In this document: positions 11,642 through 23,769 of the stretch, piece after piece
Position numbering within the stretch: position 1 is the stretch's first letter
Layout: the number at the start of each line of letters is the position of its first letter
Source of the DNA: Diabrotica undecimpunctata
Lineage: Eukaryota; Arthropoda; Insecta; Coleoptera; Chrysomelidae
Length of the DNA stretch: 64,000 bases
Reading direction: 5' to 3'
Assembly (NCBI RefSeq): GCF_040954645.1
Contig: NC_092806.1
Location: 28,855,644 to 28,919,643, forward strand
Notes under the pieces: model-generated
Databases searched by the model: none
What the model was told of the DNA's origin: nothing
What the model saw: the letters and a program-made list of their open reading frames with translations, nothing else
Position numbers and translations under genes: made by a program

Positions 11642-11907
11642 GTCAGCGTCTACTACAAAAATCTTGCGGGCTTGACACCGGCCAAGGTGGTGGTGGTGGA
11701 GGAGGAGGCGGTGGGGGAGGCGGCGGGCGTGAACCAGAATCTCCTAGCAATACGAACTCAGAACTCTTAGGTACCAAAAACTTAGTTTTACAAAATTTAG
11801 AGGCAGTTCACTCGTCACAACAACATCTACTTCAACTGTGGCACCATAAAAAGCTCAAGTTGGACCAGTGCTTTCAGTTGAGGTTGTTCGAACAAGATTG
11901 TGAAAAA
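11642..11907 (+). CDS. trio: Trio exon: glycine-tract linker and start of spectrin repeat 2
   Basis: The acceptor is TTTTAG and the donor GTAAGT. The first two bases complete the glycine codon left open by the previous exon (phase 1), and the exon ends in phase 0. After GQRLLQKSCGLDTGQ comes an uninterrupted run of 14 glycine codons using all four GGN forms. A serine/asparagine-rich linker follows, then the helix HLLQLWHHKKLKLDQCFQLR and LFEQDCEK, which is highly conserved in Trio. Vertebrate Trio also has a low-complexity linker here, but a poly-glycine of this length is unusual. A family-C retroelement ends 100 bases upstream of the acceptor. Confidence 0.93.
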
Positions 11908-12119
11908 GTAAGTATATATTTTAGTTTAATTAATAGCGTATTCGTATAGCTAATTTATAAGCCGACAGCTACTATTGAATAGTATATTAGGCTATTGTAA
12001 CATTCATGTCTTCCGCGAGAGAAAGGCAGGTGTTCTTGAGACATGATGTTCTTTGTCGCCCAGGACCACGTTTCCTTATATTTTTCTTTGAATAATTACA
12101 TGCAGTAATTCTGCAGTAC

Positions 12120-12790
12120 ATATTTAGGATTTCTTATCACGTGTGCAAAGTACTCCAATGTTCTCCTTTTTATGGTTTACAGAACCTCTCTTTATTTGGA
12201 CGATTTGGACAATTGCTTAATTCGTCTCTGTCGATCCACGATATCCTCAACATTCGGCGGTACGCCCATACCGCATTATTGGTTAATACCTTGTGTATTT
12301 TCTTAAATGATGTTGTCTTGCTCTATTCTGCTTTTGATTTCCTAAGATATGTCCCACTTTCATTCCCCCAACAGCCCACATATTTGTATGATTGTACTCT
12401 CTCCACTATTTCTCCATCTATACTGATATCAGTTATATTGTTAGCTATATTTTTGTTTTTGCTGATGACTATCCATTTGGTTTTTTTTCATATTAACTTT
12501 TAAACGAATTTGGTTTCTATGGTCTCTTACCGTTTATAGAAGTATCTGTAAATCATCTTTATTCGTTGCTAGCAATACTGTGTCAATCCACATATCTTAA
12601 GTTTTTGATGACTACTCTGTTGGCAATTATACCGTCTGTTTTGTTTTCCACAGCTTCTCCGAAAGTCATTTCTGTATATAAATTACACAAAAGCGGGGGA
12701 GCACACATCCCTATCGAACTCCTCTCACACAATAGTCTTCTTCGGACGTCTGACCTTTAATTCTAATGTCAGCTGTCAAAGCGTTACATA
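12120..12790 (-). mobile_element. Non-LTR retrotransposon RT fragment, family C, decayed
   Basis: Read on the minus strand with several frame breaks, the sequence gives TFGEAVENKTDGIIAN, KNLRYVD (a broken YADD region), KDDLQILL, VQSYKYVGCWGNESG, and WAYRRMLRISWID. These follow the order of the family-C RT at 10600 in the opposite orientation. The plus-strand frames over this stretch are shadows. Confidence 0.72.
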
Positions 12791-12799
12791 CATAGGCGG

Positions 12800-14225
12800 C
12801 ACTGCAATTTAACGTTGATATTTAAGGCATCGTTTTCAAATGTAAACTGCATTGTTTTCGTATGTCAATATTTCTCTAGATAATATTTTAGTGACGTCAT
12901 ATATCTAGGCGGCTACTTAGTGACCACTTCATGGTAGCAGAGGATTTCTAGGAAATCCTACCTATAGAGTTATTGAGTGCTCTAGGAAAATGATTCGGTT
13001 GTTTGTTCTAATTATTGTAGGTTTTCTAAACTACGATCTTCTTCTTCTTGAACGTCACCTTCGGACTATTTTCCTAGTTTTACAATATATAAGAATTTCT
13101 ACTTTTGGGATGCCTTATTTTGTGCGTAGTATTTTCTTTCTGGTTTTAATGATTTTTTATATTGCTTCCTTATAATTCGAAGTTTCTTTGCCCAAACAAC
13201 TATAGCACGACGGCTCGAAAGTTTTGAGTTTTCCGTTGCCATCAGCACTTCAGATTCATAAATTATTACGAAAAACATATATCATTTTAGTATTGTGAAA
13301 ATCAATTACAATTTTATTTAAGGCACACAACAATTTTCTTCTATTAAAAAAAACTGTTTTGTTTTTGTAGAGTGTTTTTGTTTTTCTAGAGTGGTCCAAA
13401 TCCTTGTTTATTTTGTAGCCCAGGTAAGTTATGCTGCCAATTCTTTGTTATAAATTTGATCATTGGATATTGGCATATAATTGGTTTTATTGAAACAAAA
13501 AGGGAAATCAAACGATTTCTACCTAGCGTACTTTTTTTGTTTTTAGATGGCGTAGTTACGTCCGTATATAGTTATTTTGATAACTATTGTCTAGGACGGG
13601 AGAGATTTTTGTCTTGGTTCAGAGCAGTAGCTATACCGTTCTGACGAGACCTAAAGAGGTCGAAATACGTATAAGCGGTTGTCGCTGCCCTGTATCAAAA
13701 CAAAAATCTAATACCGTCAGTATGTTATGGTTTTATTGACTTTTAATTTTATATGATACTCATCACACCCTGACACTACTATGGTGTTTTAATAAATACT
13801 GTGAAGTAATATTACAGCTAGTCAATAGAAACACCGATGATTTTTTTTTGCAGGCTTCGGTAAAAAGCGGAGATAAAATATATTCCTGTCTGACTTTCCT
13901 ACTTATATCAATTGCCTCTAAGTCGTCACGGTCAAATCCGATGGAAACGTTTTTATTCCAATATAATTTAGCAATATTTAGAGTGAGACAATTTGTATTT
14001 ACTTTATTCTACAATGCAACCATTTATGTCAATTAAAGAAAAGTAATTAAACTATATTCTGTATCATTTGATTAAAAAGGCACTTTTTAAATCAATATGA
14101 ATGTAAAACCACGTACTGTTTTCTGTTCGTTTATCAAATCTACAAAAACTTTAGCTGTCACCACTCTACTGTATTGTAGCTGTTGCCAAGTATAATATTT
14201 ATGTGTAATTAAATTAATTATTGTT
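12800..14225. other. Intron stretch without genes
   Basis: AT-rich intron between a minus-strand retroelement fragment and the next trio exon. Short frames at 12990, 13456 and 13848 are hydrophobic low-complexity translations with no recognisable family. No RNA gene is seen. Confidence 0.5.
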
Positions 14226-14229
14226 TCAG

Positions 14230-14495
14230 ATGTTCGAGTGGATTTGCCATAACAAAGACGTCTTCCTTCTTAACTATGTAGAAATAGGCCATACTTACCA
14301 ATTAGCCAAGCAGCTTCAAGAAGAGCACCAGCATTTCACGATGAGCTCCATGAACGTTTACGTGAACATCAATCGTATACTTTCGGTCGCGTCGCGTCTC
14401 ATCGAAGGCGGCCATTATGCCGCCTCGCATATTCGCTCGGTCGCCGGACGTTTGGATCGTACGTGGAAGGATTTCGCGGCTGGGCTAGATGAAAG
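14230..14495 (+). CDS. trio: Trio exon: spectrin repeat 2, central helices
   Basis: The acceptor is TGTTTCAG and the donor GTAAGA. The exon enters in phase 0 and leaves after two bases of an arginine codon. The translation begins MFEWICHNKDVFLLNYVEIG and contains MSSMNVYVNINRILSVASRL and KDFAAGLDER. These are near-identical in layout to Trio spectrin repeat 2 of vertebrates. The initial ATG is an internal methionine, not a start codon. Codon use in the second half is markedly G/C-ending (TCG, GTC, GCG, CGC), unlike the A/T-ending codons of the other exons. Confidence 0.95.
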
Positions 14496-14499
14496 GTAA

Positions 14500-15215
14500 G
14501 AAGGTGTAACTTATAAAATAAATTTTCCGTTGTTCATTTTTCTTTTGGGATCCTAATTGAGTGAACAGTTATTACCTAAAGACATTAACAAAAGCCTAAA
14601 TTTTATTAGTTTAATGGCTTCTTTCCAAAAAGTTAACAAAGACACCATACGGTGGCTTCAGTTATATGTCCAAAAGATAGCATATTTGAAATACTTTTGG
14701 TAATAAAAAACAAAATGACACGATACACTATTACTTAAAAAGTTAAGGTAATTTTACTTTAAAACTAATTTAACTTAATGACATTTGACATTTAAAGTCT
14801 ACTTAATGAAAACATCGTTCGCATTGATAGGCAGTTCACAGTTTCAAACACGCACGATTCAATTGGTTAGATACTAGGTGTATTCTAAATTCCAACTAAT
14901 AAAATATCTATACATAAATGTGCGTTGTAAATATATGAATATATGTGAATTGAATTGATTTCCGTTGAGAAACAATCGCGGAGATACAATTTGTTTATCT
15001 TTATTTACTACACATACTAGAAAGAAATAGTATACTGAAAAAGGCCATGAGAAGAGCTATAGCAATTTTCTTGTGAATAGCGAAAGCTCTTTAAGCTGAA
15101 AATAGTTCATTGAGTTACTCCCGTCTAAGCTCTTACTCCCATAAGCTCCAGTATAAATATACATTTGAAAATTACAGGGGGCACTAATCTATGATTTATT
15201 TTATAGTCACTAATA
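14500..15215. other. Intron stretch without genes
   Basis: AT-rich intron after the trio exon ending at 14495. I see no open frame, inverted repeat or RNA gene. Confidence 0.45.
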
Positions 15216-15219
15216 GAAA

Positions 15220-17300
15220 AATCCACTCAAAGCAGATTCTAGATATCCGAACTTTAAACTCGGCAGACGCAGGGAGTGAACACAACTAGTACTAGCAAAA
15301 ATAAGAATGAAAATAACACCAAAACATTTTCTACAGGAAATCACCGAGGAAAAATTCAATATAGAATCATTGTGGTACGACTCTACAAGAGAATTGTACT
15401 AAAGGAGTAGCACAGAAAAAACAGCTGAAACAAATAGACGACATCGATGATATAAACGCGAGCTAGGAAAAAATTAAAAAAGTCATACTGAACAAAAGAA
15501 ACAACAACAATACACCATGGTTTAGAAAAGAAATAAAAGAGAAATGTGAAGAGAAACGAGAGGTCTACACGAAGTACAAAACATGAAATGAAATACTCCA
15601 GAATCCCGAGACACCTATAGAAGAATACGAAATGAAACAAAGCAGTTGGTAAGAACAAAAAATGAACTCTAGGAACAATTTACAAAAAGTATGGAAAGCG
15701 ACTTCTACGGTACACAAACAAATATGGAGATTCATAAGAAACCAACGGAAAGAAATGGCAGAATTGAAGGAATAGAATAACATACCAGCAAACGAATGAT
15801 AAAGATACCTAACGGAACTGTCTAAAGGAAAGGAAAATTTTAATCAACAAAGTAAGGTACCTGAATTAAGACACGAAATAGAAATAAGTTTTCAAGAAGT
15901 AGAGATAGCCATAAATTCACTTAAAAATAGAGAGTCACCAGGACCAGACGGAATAACCAACGAGCTTCTAAAACACGGAGGAGAAAGTATAACCCTAGAG
16001 ATGACCAAACTTATACAAAAACTAATATTGCATTGCAAGATACCAACGATACGCAATGATCCAGAAAGGAGATAAATAACACCCCAACAGTTATAGAGAT
16101 ATAACTCTACTGAACACCAACACTAACCAACAAAATCAATAAATTAACAACTTTATCAAATAAACAACAAGGATTCAGATTCGGAAGATCCTACTTAGGC
16201 GCCGTATTTGTTCTGACAAATCATAGAAAAGACCATCGAATATAGTTAACCAACATATCTATGTTTTATGGACCTGACAAAGGCTTTCGATCGCATCCAA
16301 GCCGAAGACGTCTTACACCTACTGTATAAAAAAACATACCAATTAATATTATACAAACCATCGAAAGCATCCACTTCCATAATCGAATATAGGCAAAGAT
16401 AAATGGAAAACTAACACAGTGTATACCAGTACAAAGCGGAGTCAGACAAGGTGACTCGTTAAGCCCACTTCTCTTTAATATAATAATGGACGAAATAATA
16501 CAAGCAGTTCGTAAAGGTCATGGTTACAGAATGGGGAACAAAGAAATCCAAATATTATGTTATGCAGACGACGCCGCATTAATCGCCGAGACAGAAGACG
16601 AGCTCCAAAGATTAACACACATCTTCAATACAACAGAAAAGAAATACAATGTGATAATATTAGCAGAAAAAAATAAATGTATGACAATATCTAAATACCC
16701 ACTACGATGTAAAATTGAAATTGATGGGAAAACAATAAAGCAGGAAGCAAGGATTAGATATCTCGGAATAGATATAACTAATTACGGAGATGTTGAAGAA
16801 GAAGTACGACAACAAAGCTTAAAAGCAAGTAAAGCGACGAGATCTCTTAATGACACAATCTGGAAGAACAAACACCTAAGACAAGACACAAAAACAAGAA
16901 TCTATAAAGCAGCAATTACACCTATGTTAACATACACAGCGGAGACAAGACCTGACACATCAAAAATGAGACGACTACTAGAAACAACAGATATGAATAT
17001 ACTTCGAATATACAGACGAATATCAGGGAAAAGTCTGTTGGATAGGGAGAGAAGCGAAAACATAAGAAGAGCATGCAATATAGAAGACATAAATGGATGG
17101 GTGATAAAACGGAAACAAGAGTGGAACGAACACATTAGTGGCAGAGGATACGATAGTACGAATAGCACGAGGTAAGTCACCAAATGGACGAAGAAGTATT
17201 GGCAGACCAAGAAAAAGATGGTGCGATAATTTAAACAATTTAGAAGGCTAATATTGAAGAAAAAGCAGGCTTTAAAACCTACATACATGAAGGAAGAAGA
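15220..17300 (+). mobile_element. Non-LTR retrotransposon, family D, endonuclease end through RT
   Basis: Broken frames give an RT start (EVEIAINSLKNRESPGPDGI; TNELLKHGGES) and motif A (a FMDLTKAFDRIQ-like stretch near 16270). From 16486 an open frame of 229 residues has LCYADDAALIAETEDELQ and RIRYLGIDITNYGDVEEEV. The tail is SPNGRRSIGRPRKRWCDNL. The 3' end is a GAA-rich run at about 17290-17310. The second copy at 36058 shares the tail motif. Confidence 0.85.
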
Positions 17301-17640
17301 AGAAGAAGAGTTACTCCCGTCCAAAGAGGGACTCTAGGTCAAGTACTTTCATGTCGCAATATTTATGTCTTAGCGTACGTCTTAAACATAATTTAAACTT
17401 TATTACTTTGTATTTTACACAGAAATTGCCTGCTTGTGAATTTTTATTAATAACTTTATTAAATTATTAGGATCATTCTGTAAGAGATAATTCCTTCAAA
17501 TATATAAAGAGGTTACCAGACATTAAAAAATATTTTTTATAAAACTGTTTGTTAACTGTGGAATAATTTAGTCAGAATATTCTTTTATTTATTTTTATTT
17601 AGTACTTAAACAATAATCGTATTTTTTATATTTCTTATAG

Positions 17641-17821
17641 AACTGCAGTGTTGGCATTGTCTGTGATTTTCCACCACAAGGCGGAACAATACGTGGAGAA
17701 CGTGCCTTCATGGAAATCTGCATCTGAAACTGGAAATATCCCTTCAGAAATAATGATGCTAGAAAACTCTATACACCAACATCAAAATCTATACGAATCT
17801 ATGTGTCAGGCGTACACCGAG
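17641..17821 (+). CDS. trio: Trio exon: end of spectrin repeat 2
   Basis: This 181-base exon follows TTTCTTATAG and ends at GTAAAT. Its first base completes the arginine codon of the previous exon, and it ends in phase 0. The translation includes VLALSVIFHHKAEQYVENV, ENSIHQHQNLYESMCQAYTE. It matches the Trio segment containing FHQKAEKY and an AIHHHQGIYEHI-type helix. The final glutamate joins in frame to either of two candidate next exons, at 22064 or 26227, both of which begin with valine. Confidence 0.94.
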
Positions 17822-17963
17822 GTAAATGGTTAAAGAATAAATAGTCAAAATATATAGTATACATTTTTTTTTGTCTGGCATTGTCCTATAGTTCTACTTC
17901 TAGATTTATTGTTTGGCAATGTTCTAAAAAATTACCTTCTTGTTATCACTAACAAGAATTATA

Positions 17964-17965
<2 letters not shown>

Positions 17966-18036
<71 letters not shown>
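17966..18036. repeat. (TA)n microsatellite
   Basis: About 71 bases of uninterrupted AT dinucleotide lie directly against the left end of a Tc1-like element, and appear to have replaced that element's outer terminal repeat. Confidence 0.97.
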
Positions 18037-18040
<4 letters not shown>

Positions 18041-19335
18041 CGGTTGTAACATAGTTTGCTAACATTGTTTTAAGAAAACAACGTTTTTGTCCTTCAAAGT
18101 TTATTGAAAGTAATGAAAATGAACAATTTTCCTTTAATATACTAATTATAGAAAATGGACAATTTTTGTGTTTTTTGTTGAAACAAAAGAAATTTTAAGA
18201 ACTCCAGTACTGAGTATTCCCTCCTCTGGCAGTAATAACAGGTTGCAAACGACGAAGCATGCTTTGGATCACATTCTGCTGAAGATTGTTCCATTCCTGC
18301 TCCAATATGTCGCGAAGCCCTTTTGAATTTCTGTGGACCTGCACAGACTCCATAAACGTCTCTTCATCTTATCCCAAACATGACCTATGGGACTGATATC
18401 TGGACTGCCAGTAGAGCAAACAAATCTTGCGATTTGAACCTCGTTATGACACTCAGTAATTATCCGAGCAATGTTAAGCCGTGCATTATTATGCATTAAT
18501 ATTGCGTCATCTCCAAGAATAACCATATGGTCTTCTAGAATCTGTGTTAGGTACCTATCCGCAGTCAATGTCACATTCTCGATAAAGACTAACTCCGCTT
18601 AAGCGTCAAACGATATGCCTTCCCATACCATAACTGACCCTCCACCAAATAAAAGTCCCTCAGCAACACATGCTTGAGCACATCTCTCGTCTGGACGTCG
18701 CCACGCTCTTACACGTTATTCTGAATCCTTAAGAATCTCAACTCATCGAAAAACAATTCACGACTCCAATCCTGTATTTTTCAAGCCAAGTATTCTCGTG
18801 CAAAATTCAATCTGGCAAGTAAGTATTCACGAGAAAGCAGCGGTCCAGTTACTCTAGTTCTCCTCCTCCTAACTATCCATTCTGTTACGTTTACTTTTCT
18901 CACTTGTTATAGATGATTTCGAAGGAAAACTGCAGTTACCGTTCGGTTTCTCAAAGCTATACTCTCGCCATACTCGTTGCACACTCGATGATACTTACAT
19001 CAACGTTTCTAGCAGTTTTGCGCTGACTGGGGCCATCTTCTAACGCCGCCACAACTAAACTTATGCTCATTACAGTACACTGACAGTAACAGTACTACAC
19101 AAAAAATTTACAATTGACGTTAAAACCACAGAAACAAAAATTGTGCTGATAATGGTTTTTAGGAATTAGAGTAAAGAGCCCTTTTTATCTCAAACGCTTA
19201 TCGAAACAGCAATAACAACAATTGTTTTCAAGTATACCAATAGTAAAATATGTTACAACCGAAAATAGTTAAAAAAGCATAATAATTTCTAAAAGAAATT
19301 CAAATTACGGGGTGACACTAATTTTATGCACGGCA
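18037..19335 (-). mobile_element. Tc1-like transposon, decayed, left end eroded
   Basis: Inverted sequences TTTTCGGTTGTAACATA occur at 18037 and, on the other strand, at about 19249-19265. The right side continues to a typical Tc1-like terminus, CACTGCCGTGCATAAAATTA on the minus strand at about 19332, but the left stops at the (TA)n tract. The minus-strand transposase contains TADRYLTQILEDHMV, a HNNARLN catalytic region (DNARPH in intact copies), and GSPDISPIGHVWDKMKRRL, where the family has SPDLNPIEHVWD. Several stops break it. Confidence 0.85.
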
Positions 19336-19379
19336 GTGTATATATATACTTACCGGCACGAAAAACGGAGCACTTGCAT

Positions 19380-20862
19380 TTTTAAAATAAAAACTTCAAA
19401 TTTTAATTCTCTTTAAACCTTTATTCTTATAATAACGTAAAGACAAACGAAACAAACTGTTTTAAGTAGTTTCTAGTAAAAATTTAACTTTTGAACAAAG
19501 AATTGTTTCAGTAGATAACAAAGTAAATGTAACAAAATGACGCTCAATTAATGAAAACTTAAATCATGTGTCCGGACAAACTGATTTTAGTAATGAATAT
19601 TTCCTCCACGTGCTTGAATTATTGCCTGAATTCTCCTTGGCATGACTAAAATCAAATGAGAACTGTCCTGTTGAGAAAAAAGTTCCTATTCTTCTAAAAG
19701 GGCTTCTTGTAACTGATTTAAGGTTAAAGGGGTGGGAAGAGGACTTCGTATCCTTCGCCCAAGCATGTAGTAAACATGTTCGATTGGGTTTGCGTCTGGA
19801 CTCAATGCTGACCAATCCATTACAGGAATATTTACTTCATTTAAAAACTGTTAAGTGATTCTTTCACTGTGAGGCTTGGCATTATCATGCATCAGAACAA
19901 AGTCATTTACAACAACCCCAGCATAAGGCACAACAAAATCTTGGAGAATTTTATCAATGTACCTGGCAGCTGTTATGAAGCCTCTCGGAACGCTGTAGAA
20001 TTATGTACGTGCCTCTAGAGAAATTCCAGTCGACACCATAATTGAGCCCCTCGATAGCCTACCCTAGGACTAAGGGTACATTCTGCAAAATGCTCATGTG
20101 GTCTTCGCCATACTCTCTCACGGCCATCTGGAGACCACAAGGTAAACCTGGACTCATCGTTAAATAAAACGTGCCTCCAATTATTTACAGTAAAATGAAC
20201 ATGGTTTCTGGCAAACTGAAGCCGCGCAACTCGATGGCGTCTAATTACGTAAGTAAATTTCGTAAATTTGCTCCTCCAAGCCTTCGTCTAATTGTTCGTT
20301 TACTTACGTTAGGATTCCGGACGTACTGAAGTTGATTTCGGATTTGTGCAGCGATCGTAAGCGATCGTTACGGGCACTAGTTCTTTGTTGGGGACCGGTT
20401 CCAGGTCGTCCAGTGTAAGCTCAGGTTGCCAAGAAACATGTAAAAATACGGTGCACAGTACTATTGGATATTTGATACTTTTGAGCAATATATCGCTCTC
20501 TTTTTTCGTCTTAAAGCAACGCAACAATAGCAGCCGCTGTTTCGGGATTTACAACCATAATTCTCGAGATTAAATCAACGCAACTCAACTTCAAATTGTG
20601 TTTGACACTTGATTCTATTTGACAGTTTACTCATATCAACAAAAACAAAAGAATGACAATAGAATACCAACAGCTATCTTTACACTTTTAAAATTGATAA
20701 GAGTAGTGTATTCTTTATTTCTGATTTTTTATGCATTTTTTTTTTTCGGATAAGCATAAGTTTTATTAGAAATTACTTAAAACAGTTTGTTTCGTTTCTG
20801 TTTACTATAATACCTAATAAAAGTTTAAAGAGAATTAAAATTTTAAGTTTTTATTTTAAATT
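19380..20862 (-). mobile_element. Tc1-like transposon with about 100-bp inverted termini, decayed
   Basis: The ends share a long imperfect inverted repeat including AAAATTTTAATTCTCTTTAA and CGAAACAAACTGTTTTAAGT, about 100 bases each side. On the minus strand the transposase begins MVVNPETAAAIVALL near 20560, with a helix-turn-helix (ERYIAQKYQISNSTVHRI) and a GRPGTGPQ linker. Further on are LMHDNAKPH-like and SPDANPIEHV-like segments in shifted frames. It stands head-to-tail with the Tc1-like element at 18037 but has different termini. Confidence 0.83.
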
Positions 20863-20924
20863 ATTAATATTAATGCTCGTTAGTGTTTATTTCGCTTAAG
20901 CTTTAGTTTTCTTCTTAAAAATTG

Positions 20925-21025
20925 TCTTCTTCGTCAACCATTTTCCATCCACTCCTGAATGTAGGTCTCTCCCAGTTGCTTCCATCTTTATCTATCATGC
21001 TCCAGTCTGATTCACTGTTTGCCTG
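20925..21025 (-). mobile_element. RTE-like 3'-tail fragment
   Basis: Minus-strand reading gives a degraded W..LGETYIQEWMENG-type ending, the usual C-terminus of RTE-like polyproteins. A close relative of this roughly 80-base segment is inserted at 52195-52275 (shared core CCATCCACTCCTGAATGTAG). Confidence 0.7.
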
Positions 21026-21364
21026 TCACTTAAAAACAGTTTTCAAAAAATAATACCGTTTTAATTTCTATTTTGAGAACGATTTCCAAAGTGGAAATTG
21101 AAACGTCAAAATAAAAATATTTCAACTGAAACTGTAGGTATTTCTTCTCATTAAAAATAGTAAATAATATTACAATACCCCAAGAAAATAGCTTCCGAAC
21201 CACAGCAAGTTTAATCCACAGACAAAACTTTAAGCGCTGCAATTTGCCGCACCGTATGACACGAACAGACATGCCAGACAGAAAAAGTGTAGATTATCTT
21301 TTATGACATTGCAAGATGTTGATATTTCTTTTAATTTAAGTCACAACATAAATAGTAATTGAAT

Positions 21365-21720
21365 TAAAAGACAGGATGGAATTCCAAACGAATTACTGAA
21401 CTACGAGAGAGAAAGTTTAGTGCGAGACAGTCGACAAAATCACTCCAGATGATTTAGTATTTCCGTAAAGTACCTAATGAAAGACCGAAAAGCACTTCCA
21501 TTCTTATATTTAAGAAGACAGCTAAGAAAACATCCTGGGATTACATTGGTATTAACTTAATGAGCAAGAAACACAATGATTTTAGAAAATAAAATAAATC
21601 TTCAGTCAAGTGTTTTCTAACATACATAACAACAAGGGTTCAGGCCAGGCATGGCCTGTAGGGATGCCGTGTTTGTACTAAAACTCAATCAATCGACAGT
21701 AATAAACAGTTGATCTTGAA
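21365..21720 (+). mobile_element. Non-LTR retrotransposon RT fragment (motifs 0-1)
   Basis: Frame-shifted translation gives DGIPNELLNYERESLVRDS, then a KKTAKKTSWDYRGINLMSKK-like stretch. This is the start of an RT domain (GPDGI..ELLK; YRGI.L). It ends before motif A. A possible continuation is the family-E piece beyond the trio exon at 22064, but the sequences do not overlap enough to prove it. Confidence 0.65.
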
Positions 21721-22063
21721 CAATCAGTTGGTAAATTCTTGTGCTAAGCAAATGTCAAAGCCAAGCATTTATATCGGATTAAAGTGATCGAAGCAAAGAG
21801 AAAATAAATTAAAGGAATAAGAAACATTTGGCTGTAAAACTAGTAATAATCATTTTAAGAGGCTACAGTACTAATCTTTATGACCTGTTTATACTCTGAG
21901 TAGAGCTGGAAGATGTCTGTATTCACCATGGTTGATATACGGGGTAGGATACTTGTTACCTGCAGGAGTAAAACTGCTATTTACGGATTTAATGTACCAT
22001 AATTTAATTTATATGTAACAAAATGTTAATAACATTGTAGATTTACAAACTGATTTGTATTAG

Positions 22064-22174
22064 GTGTATAATTCCTACCAATCGCTACTGAACGGTCTGG
22101 ACCTCATGCTACAAGTTTGCCATAACTTACCCACCAGCATTGAGGAATCAGAAAAGGATTCGAGTTCAACAAAC
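22064..22174 (+). CDS. trio: Trio exon, alternative version a of the repeat 2/3 linker helix
   Basis: A 37-codon exon in phase 0 at both ends lies between a GTATTAG acceptor and a GTAATT donor. The translation begins VYNSYQSLLNGLDLMLQVC and ends in a serine-rich, acidic tail. It resembles the exon at 26227 residue for residue over its first 19 positions: V1, L8, L9, L12, D13, Q17, V18 and C19 are shared. The two are therefore probably duplicated alternative exons. Including both would keep the frame but duplicate half a helix. The pattern is seen in the sequence; exclusive use is inference. Confidence 0.75.
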
Positions 22175-22179
22175 GTAAT

Positions 22180-22660
22180 TTATGTTTAATAATAAAACAT
22201 TACGAATAAAAATAGAGGTGTCTGGTCTTTCTTAAACTGTATTTTCCTATCTATATTTCTTTTAACACTTGATTACATTAAGACTCTAATCAAAAGAGTA
22301 ATCATAGGAGAGGTAACTATTAAGAAACCATAATTAAAAGTATTAATGTATTTTTAAAATTTATAAAAAAATTACACCTGATTTTTTCAATTTTTGTCGG
22401 ATGATAATATTCAAAGGGATGTCAAGTACTTCTATTTAAAAATGGCATCTGTATCCAAAGAACTACAAACATATCACAACGCTTTTTTTGTAGCTATTAT
22501 GTAAATCTCAGTTCATGTTTGTGACAGATACAGAAAATTAATTAAATAGCTGTTTATTTTGACAGCAGCTGCAGCTGTAAATATTTTTCTAGTTGTGACC
22601 TTATAAAAAAAGTTAAATTCTGATTTCATGGTTGAAATAATGCACACATCTTTTTTGTGT
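22180..22660. other. Intron stretch without genes
   Basis: AT-rich intron after alternative exon a. No recognisable gene; the minus-strand frame across 22513-22941 overlaps the family-E retroelement and is a shadow. Confidence 0.45.
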
Positions 22661-22669
22661 TGACAATTA

Positions 22670-23765
22670 CAATAGTCCTTTACATGAAAAAGGCGATCAG
22701 CTCCAGTGTGACAATTACAGATATATAACCCTGTTACACTACTACACCAATCAATGCGTGAGTTTCGTATATCAGAAAAACTTATCCGATTAACGAGAAT
22801 GACAATGTCTAACTTAAAAGCCAGCGTTAGGATACAGGGAGAAAATTCTCGATCCTTTGAGATAAAGGATGGATTCAGACAAGGGGATGCCCTTGCTTGC
22901 CTAGTATTTAAAATTGCCTTGGAAAAGGCAGTCCTAGACACACGAATTAGAAACGGCGGTACTATTTACAATAGATCGGTACAAATCTTAGCATACGCTG
23001 ATAACATTGACATAACAGGGCGTAGTAAGCGAGATGTTCAGCAATATTTCCTAGAATTGAAAACGGCGGCGAAACAGGTCGGTCTGATCATCAACGAAGA
23101 CAAAACCAAGTACATATTGGTTACTAAAAATCCTAAAGCAAATGAGGTACGGGAAACAGCATTTGGAGGTCATATCTTTGAAGCTGTTGACAGCTTCACA
23201 TACCTTGGCTCGCTAGTGACTACTACCAATAAAACAAGCGAATAAATTAAAAGACGAATAAACCTTACAAATAGGGCATACTATGGACTCCAAAAACAAT
23301 TCCACTCAAAAGATATCCAAAGAAAAACTTAAATTATTATATACAAAACACTGCTGAGGCCGGTCCTCACATACGGAGCGGAAACATGGACGCAGAAGGA
23401 TGAAAAGACTTCTAGGAATATTCGAGCGTAAGATACTCCGCAAAATATTTGGGGCTATGAACGATCAAGGGCAATGGCGCAAAAGATTTAATTTCGAATT
23501 ATACCAACTCTTGAATGAACCAGATGTCGTAACGTTCAATAAAACATAGCGACTTAGATGGGCCGGACACATAATACGAATGCCTGACAACATAATTGCT
23601 AAAAGTTAACGATAGGAACACCTATAGGAAGAAGAAGCAGAGGCCGACCGCGAATTAGGTGCTTAAATGGAGTTGAGACCGACTTAGGGATACTGGAGAT
23701 CAGAAGATGACAACACGTTGCCAGAAACCGAACAGCAAAAAAACAAGCTCATTTCTAGTTTAATA
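22670..23765 (+). mobile_element. Non-LTR retrotransposon, family E, RT to C-terminus
   Basis: The element starts at a KKGD.LQCDNYRYI-like RT motif and jumps by deletion to an open frame at 22754-23245. That frame carries FRQGDALACLVFKIALEK (motif B), ILAYADNIDITGRSK (YADD with the second aspartate changed to asparagine), and TYLGSLVTTTN. Broken frames continue through LRPVLTYGAETW and a GRRSRGRPRIR tail to about 23760. The YADN change alone would abolish polymerase activity. Confidence 0.87.
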
Positions 23766-23769
23766 ACTA

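Noticed and set aside
15383..15783. Minus-strand hydrophobic frames suggesting a membrane protein
   Set aside because: They are antisense to a retroelement coding region, whose A-rich sense strand produces F/L/Y-rich antisense translations.
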